A stretch of DNA of 10,526 nt from Dehalococcoidia bacterium (GTDB lineage: Bacteria > Chloroflexota > Dehalococcoidia > E44-bin15). Shown here one piece after another: positions 1-6,044 of the stretch. A program made the position numbers and the translations under genes. The stretch's first letter is position 1, and every line of letters begins with the position of its first letter. The DNA is taken from positions 1 to 10,526 of the forward strand of contig JAUXBC010000022.1 in the NCBI GenBank assembly GCA_030619615.1. Direction: 5' to 3'. The notes beneath the pieces were generated by a model. That model did not search any database. It saw only the letters and a program-made list of their open reading frames with translations, and was not told the origin of the DNA.

Positions 1-1124
1 GAGAGCCCCTCGGTATCGCAAACCAAGAGCCAGGAGGGAAAGCCACTGGACTCCAGCTCACCGGCAATGGAGAAGTAGGTGAGGGAGAAATTGGTAGTGA
101 CGCATAGCGGGCTTTCCTGCTTTGGGGAGCCTATCTCATATATTCCCGGTGTCATCTGGATCGGCTTCTGTGGGTCGGTGTAGATGTTAAGGCGAAGGGT
201 AAGCAGAGGGTAGGACATGCTAGGGGAGAAGTGATCGAGCACGATGATCCCAGCATACTTAGCGACGTGCTGCCCGGCAAGAAGCGCCTCCTCCTCCATC
301 GAGGTCGCTGCCTCGCCGGGGAAGGTAATGATGGGATAGCCCAAAAGGTGGAAGCTCTTCTTTAGGGCAAGCCGTCGAAGCTGAGTCAGGACGGAGAGGG
401 ATTCGCCGAAGTCACGGGCGCCCGGATCAAGGACTACATCCTCCACCCCGGCCCCCGTCACCTGCTCCACCACCGCGGCAAGCTCGCCCAGCCCCGCTGG
501 CTCATGGACAGCGAGGGGGCATCGGTGCTTAAGGGCAAGCTCCGCCATTTTATCCCAGTTCTCCTTGGTTGCCGCATAGATCAAGGGCTTGGCGCCGGCC
601 ACTTTTTCCAGCACCTGGCCCATAATAGAAGGATCCTCTGACATAAGAATCAAGGGGAGGTCAGTCTTAGAGGTGACCAGCTCCACACATTTGAAGAAGC
701 TGCTACCATCCTTGGATTCATTCTCAACGGCGAAGCCATCCAATCTCAGCTCCAGACCAACCCGCTCCACGCTATAGCCCGCCACCTCATCGACGAGCCT
801 GGCCACAGCATCGGCAGGGTCGGTATCCTTAACCCGCACCACGAAGCCAGGAGGATGGTAGAAGGTCTTCTCGTGGCGGAACATGACCACCTCATTGCCC
901 ACCTCGATCCTCCTCTCGCCGGCGCCGATGGTGACCAAGCGAATCGGCGGTCGCGCTGCCGCCTCAAGGGCTTGCTTTGATTCCTCGGAAACATAGGGGC
1001 ATAGCGAAAGTTCTACGCCCCTGGCAACAAGCTTCATGGCGAAGGCAAGGCAAGTGGGAAAGCCACACTCCTTGCAGTTGGTCTTCGGTAGGAATTTATA
1101 GATCTCGATACCGGTGAGTGCCAT
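1..1124 (-). CDS. acsC: Corrinoid/iron-sulfur protein large (gamma) subunit AcsC, 3' end cut off by window
   Basis: Large subunit of the corrinoid/iron-sulfur protein, which takes a methyl group from methyltetrahydrofolate on its cobamide and passes it to the A cluster of acetyl-CoA synthase in the cytoplasm. The frame is open from the ATG at 1122-1124 to the window edge (374 codons); the family is about 445 residues, so roughly 70 C-terminal residues, part of the corrinoid-binding domain, are missing. The N-terminus starts MALTGIEIYKFLPKTNC and carries the [4Fe-4S] motif at Cys17, Cys20, Cys25 and Cys42, as in Moorella AcsC. Further family stretches are LDPGARD, GYPII and TTNFSLTYFSIAGE. The Shine-Dalgarno AGAGGAGG (1133-1140) overlaps the acsD stop codon, with only 15 bp between the genes, so the two are translationally close and in one operon. 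The identification is firm. Confidence 0.96.
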   Translation of the reverse strand, partial: MALTGIEIYKFLPKTNCKECGFPTCLAFAMKLVARGVELSLCPYVSEESKQALEAAARPPIRLVTIGAGERRIEVGNEVVMFRHEKTFYHPPGFVVRVKDTDPADAVARLVDEVAGYSVERVGLELRLDGFAVENESKDGSSFFKCVELVTSKTDLPLILMSEDPSIMGQVLEKVAGAKPLIYAATKENWDKMAELALKHRCPLAVHEPAGLGELAAVVEQVTGAGVEDVVLDPGARDFGESLSVLTQLRRLALKKSFHLLGYPIITFPGEAATSMEEEALLAGQHVAKYAGIIVLDHFSPSMSYPLLTLRLNIYTDPQKPIQMTPGIYEIGSPKQESPLCVTTNFSLTYFSIAGELESSGFPSWLLVCDTEGL

Positions 1125-1139
1125 TTCCTAGTCCTCCTC

Positions 1140-2087
1140 TCAAACCCTCATCAGCTTATCGATAACAGCTTTCACCCTCTCCACCGTCCTCGGGTGCCTA
1201 AGCACCACGATATTGGCACCTGCGGCGATAAGCATCGAGGCGGTTACCCCCTCCCAGATCAAGGCCCGCTCCAGGGGATCGCCCCAGGCCTCAGGTACCC
1301 CTTCACTAACCTTTGATTCCTTCTGCCGCCACGACTCCTCACCTGCGGTGCAGATCATGGGCATCGCCGTCATCGCATCTCCCCCCAACCCTGCCAGGCG
1401 AAGCCGCTCCATCACCGAGTAGGTGTATTCTATGCCGTAGCCTAAAGCTCCCGTGGTGGGGTCCAGCAGGATGGAATCCGGGGAGAGGCCGACATCGCAA
1501 AGAAGGATATTGAGCTGCTTGGCAAGATTGATCTCGATGGGGGTCTTGGCAATGGCGACATGGCCATCGGCGATGCAGGCGGCGGCGATGGTGCGATGGT
1601 TCTTCTCCTCACAATTCCCCAGGGCGACCCTTTGCCCCTTGGCCACCTCCGAGGCTGCCACCAGCACCTCGTTATCCTTTTCCGCCACCCCGGGCCCTGT
1701 GATCACCAGGGGGAGGTCCACTGCGGAGAGAACCTTATCTACAGTTCTTCTCGCCTCATCAGCGCCCGTATTGCCCTCTTCGGGGTGGGCGCTTCTTAGA
1801 GAGAGGGCGATGATATCAGCGCCAAACTCCACTGCCTTCCTAGCCCAGGCCCCTGGGTCGGCGAGGACATCGCCCCAGGCAGCAACAAGGTGTGGCGACC
1901 AGTCCCTGGGTTCACAGTCACGAACGTCGATGGCGATTAAGGGTCTATTGGGGAACGAGCCCTCAAAGTGGAGGAAGGGGAGGGTGGCCTCGCCACCGAC
2001 GACCTCGCTCCTTCTGCCATTCCCGCCAAGTCTCACCTCCTTCACCTTTCCCGTCCACTTCTCGATGGGCACTTCCACTACTGGCAT
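1140..2087 (-). CDS. acsD: Corrinoid/iron-sulfur protein small (delta) subunit AcsD
   Basis: Small subunit of the corrinoid/iron-sulfur protein, partner of AcsC. It forms a TIM-barrel that helps hold the cobamide and presents it to the methyltransferase and to acetyl-CoA synthase. The product is 315 residues, close to the 310-325 usual for bacterial AcsD. Recalled family blocks are clear: VVGGEATLPFLHFEG near residues 30-44, LDPTTGALGYGIEYTYSVMERLRL in the second half, MPMICTAGEESW after it, and the terminal LRHPRTVERVKAVIDKLM. The start is chosen because AAAGGAGAG lies 5 bases upstream of the ATG at 2085-2087. It is the third gene of the operon; 91 bp separate it from acsB, and that gap holds a strong stem-loop (2125-2157). 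No key block appears to be missing. Confidence 0.96.
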   Translation of the reverse strand: MPVVEVPIEKWTGKVKEVRLGGNGRRSEVVGGEATLPFLHFEGSFPNRPLIAIDVRDCEPRDWSPHLVAAWGDVLADPGAWARKAVEFGADIIALSLRSAHPEEGNTGADEARRTVDKVLSAVDLPLVITGPGVAEKDNEVLVAASEVAKGQRVALGNCEEKNHRTIAAACIADGHVAIAKTPIEINLAKQLNILLCDVGLSPDSILLDPTTGALGYGIEYTYSVMERLRLAGLGGDAMTAMPMICTAGEESWRQKESKVSEGVPEAWGDPLERALIWEGVTASMLIAAGANIVVLRHPRTVERVKAVIDKLMRV

Positions 2088-2124
2088 GACGATCTCTCCT
2101 TTCCCTAGTCCCCTTTTCCTTCAT

Positions 2125-2157
2125 TAAACAAGGGTCGCAGAAGTCGACCCTTGTTTA
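2125..2157 (-). repeat. Perfect 13-bp inverted repeat between acsB and acsD
   Basis: TAAACAAGGGTCG (2125-2137) and CGACCCTTGTTTA (2145-2157) are exact reverse complements separated by a 7-base loop. In the operon mRNA this forms a stable stem-loop about 20 bases after the acsB stop codon and 37 bases before the acsD ATG. No U-run follows on the minus strand, only an A/U-rich stem base, so it is not a classical intrinsic terminator. It is more likely an mRNA processing or 3'-end stabilising element, or a weak attenuator that tunes acsB against acsDC. The structure is seen directly; the role is inferred. Confidence 0.85.
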
Positions 2158-2178
2158 GGTGTTCCTCCGGGTTTTCCG

Positions 2179-4401
2179 CTATATTAAGGGCTCCATGGTA
2201 AGAGCGGGGTGTCCCTTCTCCTCCAAGAAGGGGAGCAACTCCTCCACCGTGGTTGCTATAGTGCCATCGGCAATCTTATCCATCAGATCGGGAACGCCCT
2301 CGCGCTCACAAACCTCCCTAAGCTGCTCCGCGAACTCCTCCTTAACATTCTTTGACAGCCAAACCACCCGCCTAATACCCCCCTCCACGGGGATGAACTT
2401 CTTGCTGGTGAGATAGAGCTTGCTGTGCCCCATCATCCCCGGCGTCTGGAGACCGCCGCCAATGGTGCCCATCAGGGTGGTGAAGGTCATCCCGCAGGGG
2501 GTCATGCTGTAGTCCTCCCTGTTGACGATCATCACCCCATTTGCCTCGGGGATAATCACCATAACGCACTCACAGCAACCGCAGGTGGTCATCGGGGCAT
2601 CCATCAGGGAGTAGATGGTGAAGCGCTCCACACTCCTGTTGGAATGCTCATATAAGAAACTGTTAACCCCCTCCCACTCCCCCTTCACCGGGTCGAGGCA
2701 TCCCCCTTTAGGAACAGGTTGGTTAGGACCGGTGGGCTTGATCTCTAAGGCAGCGCGGCAGTCGAGCCAGGTATAGCCGCCACAAAGACCGGTGCGCTCG
2801 GGATTGATGACGCAAACATGATTAGGGGCAAAGGACTGGCATAGGGTGCAGCTATAGAAGGTGTCCACCGCTTCATCGGTGAGGTCTCTTATCCGCTCAT
2901 CCCGTTCATGGTAGACAGCGCGAGCCTCCTCTTTCAGTGCCTCAACCCTATCGTGCTCGGTGTAAAGGGTTATCTGGATCTTGTCAACAATAGCGCCGAA
3001 ATCGTTGTGAAGGTTGGCATGCAGGATGTCCCCAAGGTGCTTGATACGAAAGCCTCTTTGTACTGCACTCTTGCTAAAGCGGATCCAGGTGATGTCCCGC
3101 TGCGCCATATGCTGGATCCCCTCAGCGCCATTGACAAAATGGTGAATCTGGCGCTCCAGGACGGGCTCAAAGTCCTTCTGCATCTTGCGCCCCGCCACCT
3201 CGACCACAATCCCTAAGGGGATGTTCGTCCCCTCCTCAAAGGCATCAACCTCAGGCCCTACCACCTCGATCTTGCCGTCCTCCACCTCCTCCATATCCTT
3301 CATGGTTAGCCACTCAAAGCACATACCCCCCTTGCCCCCAAACTCGGCATGGAGGTTCTCGCGGCGGATCACCTCACCCTCGAAGGCGGGGCCATAGGCA
3401 ACAGGGATGGGCACCGTGGGGATCTTGATCTTGATGCCCCGGATCTCAATACAACGCTGCACCAGCCTTTCCGCCCGCTCCAGGTCGTCCCTTCCCGGGA
3501 TATCGTCGAAGGGTATGCTTACCACATGCTCATACCTGGTCACTCCGGTGGGCAGGATATTGGGAATCACCGTATCGGCAATGACCGGGAAGCCGTAGGT
3601 GATGGCCCCTGCCGCTGTAGCGTATTTGAGGTCATCGACATGCCCCAAGGCTAGGGCAAAGGCGAAGCAGCGGAACTTGTTATAAAGGAGAACCTGGCGA
3701 ATGTCGCCGGGCTTGACATTGCCAAAGCTGAAGGCAGCGCGGGTGGCATAGCCAAGGGCATAGACCGCAGAGATGGTATCGGAGCCGAAGGGAACAGTGA
3801 AGGTGTGATAGCCCAGGTCCACACCCTCCTCCAATAGCTGGTCGACAATGGAGCGACCCTTCACATTGCCGGAGAGGAAGACGAGCTGCCCCTTCGATTG
3901 AAGCTCACGCACGATCTTAACCGCTACCTCGTTGCTCTTAGCACAGCCAATGATGGCAGCGAAACCTGGCATGCTGCCATCGACCATCTGAATTCCCCAA
4001 GAGCGCATTTGCACATCATCGATGGGACCGTTATAGCGGTAGCCATTGCGCATCTCTGGCTGCTTGCCCTGGGCAAAGCGGATGCCCTCGACGATCTCCT
4101 CAGCGAAAAGGGTCGCTACACCAGCGTCTAAGGTCTCACCAAGATAGGGTAGCCATAGGTCCTCCTTGGGCACCGGTGCCAAAAGACTCTTGGCATGCTC
4201 TAAAGGCCACACCAAGTCGCCAATCTTCTCCACTTTGTGTCCTGTAAAACCATAGATCACGGGCAAATAATAGGCGGTAGCAGGGAAGGCCACAGGTATA
4301 TCTGGGCCCAGCTTCTCCAAAGCATCTTTGAGCAACGCCTCCGCCTCTTTAAGTATGCCGTGAGCGCCTCTGATCGCTGAGGTAGCAATAAACCGAGACA
4401 T
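2179..4401 (-). CDS. acsB: Acetyl-CoA synthase subunit AcsB (CO-methylating acetyl-CoA synthase)
   Basis: Catalytic acetyl-CoA synthase: it condenses CO, a methyl group from the corrinoid protein and CoA into acetyl-CoA at the nickel-iron A cluster. At 740 residues it is the long bacterial type (Moorella 729), including the N-terminal domain that contacts CODH and is absent from archaeal CdhC. A-cluster ligands align with Moorella: Cys518, Cys521, Cys530 and Cys540 for the [4Fe-4S] cube (Cys506, 509, 518, 528 there) and the Cys607-Gly608-Cys609 motif for the distal nickel (595-597 there). Other blocks are TAYYLPVIYGFTGHKV (N-terminal), DTFYSCTLCQSFAPNHVC and EEKGHPALTMEPLI (C-terminus). AGGAGG lies 7 bases before the ATG. 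It starts 22 bp after the small gene upstream. Additional cysteines at 610, 612 and 636 lie near the active-site loops; C610 and C636 replace Phe and Ser of Moorella. Confidence 0.97.
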   Translation of the reverse strand: MSRFIATSAIRGAHGILKEAEALLKDALEKLGPDIPVAFPATAYYLPVIYGFTGHKVEKIGDLVWPLEHAKSLLAPVPKEDLWLPYLGETLDAGVATLFAEEIVEGIRFAQGKQPEMRNGYRYNGPIDDVQMRSWGIQMVDGSMPGFAAIIGCAKSNEVAVKIVRELQSKGQLVFLSGNVKGRSIVDQLLEEGVDLGYHTFTVPFGSDTISAVYALGYATRAAFSFGNVKPGDIRQVLLYNKFRCFAFALALGHVDDLKYATAAGAITYGFPVIADTVIPNILPTGVTRYEHVVSIPFDDIPGRDDLERAERLVQRCIEIRGIKIKIPTVPIPVAYGPAFEGEVIRRENLHAEFGGKGGMCFEWLTMKDMEEVEDGKIEVVGPEVDAFEEGTNIPLGIVVEVAGRKMQKDFEPVLERQIHHFVNGAEGIQHMAQRDITWIRFSKSAVQRGFRIKHLGDILHANLHNDFGAIVDKIQITLYTEHDRVEALKEEARAVYHERDERIRDLTDEAVDTFYSCTLCQSFAPNHVCVINPERTGLCGGYTWLDCRAALEIKPTGPNQPVPKGGCLDPVKGEWEGVNSFLYEHSNRSVERFTIYSLMDAPMTTCGCCECVMVIIPEANGVMIVNREDYSMTPCGMTFTTLMGTIGGGLQTPGMMGHSKLYLTSKKFIPVEGGIRRVVWLSKNVKEEFAEQLREVCEREGVPDLMDKIADGTIATTVEELLPFLEEKGHPALTMEPLI

Positions 4402-4423
4402 TCCTCTCCCTCCTAATAAAAGA

Positions 4424-4912
4424 CTAGTATCTTCGGAAATCGCCGGTCATCTTGGCATCAATGGGGTCCGACTCCGTCATCCTTCCCGCGGCGGCGAATC
4501 CAGGGCTTGTAGCCCGCATCTCTCCCCTCGCCGCAGCGACCAGGACATCGGCTGCCCTTAGAATCTGCTGAGCCTGGGGAAGGCGAGCCTCATCGGTATG
4601 GACGCTGATAAGGACGCCACCTACAGAGATGCCAAACTCATAATACCTAATGGTTTCCTCAGGAAGGTCTAGCAAACTGGCTAAAGTTGCCTTCTTGCCT
4701 GCCTCGGCCAGGGGACCCAGGGCGAAGGCAGCCCCCACCTCTGGAAGCATTACCTCGGTGGATGCCTTAGGGCTGGCGAACTTCGCTGCTTTCCCCTTGT
4801 CGCGTACCAGAATGCCAATCTCCTCCGCGCTAAAGCCCTTCGACTTCAGCTCCTGGGCTGCTTTTTTCGCATTCTGGGGTTCTCTAAAAAGCTTTACCGC
4901 TGCCTTTGGCAT
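4424..4912 (-). CDS. Small protein, possibly YflT/general-stress-17M-like, heading the acs operon
   Basis: 162-residue cytoplasmic protein with no signal peptide or membrane span. The N-terminal part (residues 3-38, AVKLFREPQNAKKAAQELKS then GFSAEEIGILVRDK) has the beta-alpha-beta pattern of the YflT/general stress protein 17M family. Residues 84-120 (LPEETIRYYEFGISVGGVLI, then an SVHTD strand and helix) also fit that family, where a glycine-rich centre separates two similar halves; here the centre (55-80) is short. The C-terminal tail, ESDPIDAKMTGDFRRY, is not one I can assign. The frame is open back to 5062, but this ATG is chosen because GAGGAGGG lies just upstream and the predicted transcription start (about 5046) excludes the longer form. 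No catalytic or metal-binding motif is visible. It is 22 bp from acsB with no terminator between, so it should be cotranscribed with acsBDC. Gene call good, family uncertain, role unknown. Confidence 0.82.
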   Translation of the reverse strand: MPKAAVKLFREPQNAKKAAQELKSKGFSAEEIGILVRDKGKAAKFASPKASTEVMLPEVGAAFALGPLAEAGKKATLASLLDLPEETIRYYEFGISVGGVLISVHTDEARLPQAQQILRAADVLVAAARGEMRATSPGFAAAGRMTESDPIDAKMTGDFRRY

Positions 4913-4936
4913 AGAGCCCTCCTCTCTAAGAATAAA

Positions 4937-4980
4937 CTGCCTCCCCCTAAAGTGTGCTTCCACACAAAGGGTAGAGGCAG
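4937..4980 (-). promoter_or_regulatory. Nested stem-loop in the 5' leader of the acs operon
   Basis: On the minus strand CTGCCTC (4980-4974) pairs with GAGGCAG (4943-4937), CCCT (4971-4968) with AGGG (4948-4945), and GTGTG (4965-4961) with CACAC (4956-4952) around a four-base GAAG loop. This gives 16 pairs in one long hairpin with small internal loops. It lies in the roughly 130-base leader between the predicted transcription start and the first gene and ends 24 bases before the start codon. The following UUUAUU is only weakly terminator-like. It could be an attenuator, a protein-binding element or a stability hairpin; no known riboswitch class was recognised. Confidence 0.7.
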
Positions 4981-5052
4981 GCCAATTTCGCTTCAAGAAA
5001 ATATGATGCAGCAATAACCATGGGTAAGCGTCGCTTAATAGCTCCTTTGTGT

Positions 5053-5081
5053 ATTTTATCACCCATCGCTAAGCAAGTCAA
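5053..5081 (-). promoter_or_regulatory. Sigma70-type promoter of the acs operon
   Basis: On the minus strand TTGACT (5081-5076) is followed by 17 bases and TAAAAT (5058-5053), one mismatch from consensus in each box. It lies directly downstream of the tmRNA terminator and is the only promoter-like match in the gap. Transcription would start near 5046, giving a leader of about 130 bases. The strength of the match suggests high basal expression. Confidence 0.8.
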
Positions 5082-5085
5082 TATC

Positions 5086-5116
5086 AAAAAAGGACTCCAC
5101 TTTATACAGGAGTCCT
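5086..5116 (-). terminator. Intrinsic terminator of the tmRNA gene
   Basis: AGGACTCC and GGAGTCCT (5091-5098 and 5109-5116) form a perfect 8-bp stem with a 10-base loop; on the minus strand the stem is followed at once by a run of T (5090-5085). It begins 10 bases after the 3' CCA of tmRNA and separates it from the acs operon promoter. Confidence 0.9.
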
Positions 5117-5126
5117 CTTAGTTCAT

Positions 5127-5469
5127 TGGTGGAGACGGGGGAGAGTCGAACTCCCCGTCCAGAGAAGGTCACCCCAGAATATGCTACAGGCTTAGTCGGC
5201 TCTTTGCTCTCACCCAACCTTCCTCTGCCGACCGAGTCCGGTTGAGCCAGTCGATCCTGTCTTGGGCAACCCTTATCGACCTCTGGATTGCCGCACCTCG
5301 ACTTCTCGTCGCCCACCCCCGCCCATCGAGGGAGGCGAAGGGGACGTGTCCAGCTTAGCTAGCGTAGACGTAGTTGCCAGTTACTTTTTTGCCACCTGTT
5401 TCACGAGGTGGATGGCACCTCGGCCTGCAATCCTGTAGCGCTCCTCCCCTGTCGAAACCACTCGTCCCC
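5127..5469 (-). ncRNA. ssrA: Transfer-messenger RNA (tmRNA)
   Basis: 343-base tmRNA that, with SmpB, rescues ribosomes stalled on broken mRNA and adds a degradation tag. The 5' end GGGGACG (5469-5463) pairs with CGTCTCC before ACCA at the 3' end (one G-U), and CCA is encoded in the gene (5127-5129). The 5' segment has the diagnostic GUGGUUUCGACAGGGG sequence. The T arm is GGGGAG-TTCGACT-CTCCCC, one pair longer than usual. Helix 2 is supported by GCTACAGG (5439-5432) and CCTGTAGC (5190-5183), exact complements about 240 bases apart. The tag frame is at 5355-5378. The smpB gene lies 73 bp upstream on the same strand, a common arrangement; the 5' end is probably made by RNase P, since no good promoter lies at the right distance. 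Edges are set from the acceptor stem and are good to a base or two. Confidence 0.97.
5355..5378 (-). other. tmRNA tag reading frame, encoded peptide GNYVYAS
   Basis: After the AGTAACT context, which resembles that before the resume codon in Bacillus-type tmRNA, the frame GGC AAC TAC GTC TAC GCT AGC TAA encodes Gly-Asn-Tyr-Val-Tyr-Ala-Ser. With the alanine carried by tmRNA the tag would be A-GNYVYAS. It is shorter than most tags and ends in YAS rather than LAA. The other two frames are worse: one stops after WQLRLR, the other stays open for over 25 codons. Confidence 0.65.
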
Positions 5470-5488
5470 ATTTTTCGCTCTTTGCCAA

Positions 5489-5533
5489 GGGAATTTACTC
5501 GGTGTCATCGAGGGTACTAAAGGTCGAATTCCC
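5489..5533 (-). repeat. Inverted repeat in the smpB-tmRNA spacer
   Basis: GGGAATT (5489-5495) and AATTCCC (5527-5533) are exact complements, and between them CTCG and CGAG pair around ATGACAC on the minus strand. This would fold the precursor just upstream of mature tmRNA and might help separate it from smpB mRNA. The stem is short and its role is a guess. Confidence 0.4.
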
Positions 5534-5542
5534 TCCGTCCCT

Positions 5543-6004
5543 TCAAAAACCCCTTTTCGCCAGCTTCATGGCGCGCTCCATCTCACGCTCCGCCTCGCGG
5601 CGCGCTATGGATTCGCGCTTGTCATGAAGCTTCCTTCCCTTAGCCAGGCCCAGTTCCACCTTGGCGATTCCATTTTTAAGGTACAACTTCAAGGGCACTA
5701 TGGTAAAGCCCTTTTGCATCACCTTCCCAGCAAGCTCATCGATCTGCTTGCGGTGAAGTAGAAGCTTCCTCGGCCGCGTTGGTTCGTGATTATAGCGATT
5801 ACCCTCTTCGTAGCGAGCGATATGAGTATTAAAAAGCCATAGCTCGCTGCCCTCTGGATGAGCATAGGCATCGCGAAGATTCACCCCGCCGGCACGGATC
5901 GACTTGATCTCGGTGCCTGTAAGAACAATGCCCGCCTCAACGCTCTGGTGAATATCATAGTCATGATATGCTTTGCGATTGAGGCTAATCGTCTTTGCCG
6001 TCAT
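5543..6004 (-). CDS. smpB: SsrA-binding protein SmpB
   Basis: Small RNA-binding protein that delivers tmRNA to stalled ribosomes; its body binds the tRNA-like domain and its C-terminal tail reads the empty mRNA channel. The product is 153 residues, normal for the family. Recognisable blocks are NRKAYHDYDI (residues 9-18), GIVLTGTEIKSIRAGGVNLRDAY, FNTHIARYEEGNRYNHEPTRPRKLLLH and the tail GLAKGRKLHDKRESIARREAEREM, with the DKR-type motif of SmpB. It lies 73 bp upstream of its partner RNA gene. No Shine-Dalgarno precedes the ATG; instead a TAAAAT -10 box ends 5 bases before it, so translation is probably leaderless. Another start is unlikely because the N-terminus already fits the family length. 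Confidence 0.97.
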   Translation of the reverse strand: MTAKTISLNRKAYHDYDIHQSVEAGIVLTGTEIKSIRAGGVNLRDAYAHPEGSELWLFNTHIARYEEGNRYNHEPTRPRKLLLHRKQIDELAGKVMQKGFTIVPLKLYLKNGIAKVELGLAKGRKLHDKRESIARREAEREMERAMKLAKRGF

Positions 6005-6009
6005 AGCTT

Positions 6010-6038
6010 ATTTTAGCACACGCCTTCAAGCTTTTCAA
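6010..6038 (-). promoter_or_regulatory. Extended -10 promoter of smpB, adjacent to its start codon
   Basis: On the minus strand TTGAAA (6038-6033), a 17-base spacer and TGC-TAAAAT (-10 at 6015-6010, with the TG extension) form a near-consensus promoter. Only AAGCT lies between the -10 box and the ATG, so the transcript would start at or within a base or two of the AUG. The -35 box overlaps the two tandem TTCAAGCTT copies at 6025-6042. Confidence 0.75.
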
Positions 6039-6042
6039 GCTT
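6025..6042. repeat. Tandem 9-bp direct repeat TTCAAGCTT
   Basis: TTCAAGCTT occurs twice head to tail (6025-6033 and 6034-6042) between ctpA and smpB, each copy holding the palindrome AAGCTT. It covers the smpB -35 box, so it could be a regulator site; chance duplication is also possible. Confidence 0.5.
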
Positions 6043-6044
6043 AC

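Noticed and set aside
1453..2127. 224-codon plus-strand open frame opposite acsD
   Set aside because: Antisense shadow of a firmly identified gene; low-complexity Ser/Pro/Ala composition, no family blocks and no ribosome-binding site.
4913..5062. N-terminal extension of the 162-residue protein to 212 residues
   Set aside because: The extension would start upstream of the predicted transcription start and crosses the promoter and hairpin; the inner ATG has a strong ribosome-binding site and the family-like start.
5059..5316. 85-codon minus-strand open frame
   Set aside because: It lies mostly inside the tmRNA gene and crosses its terminator.
5470..5500. Separate promoter for tmRNA (TAAATT at 5492-5497 on the minus strand)
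   Set aside because: The -35 match is poor and the distance to the mature 5' end is long; readthrough from smpB with processing explains it equally well.
5408..5761. 117-codon plus-strand open frame
   Set aside because: Antisense to the 5' part of tmRNA and to smpB; no protein features.
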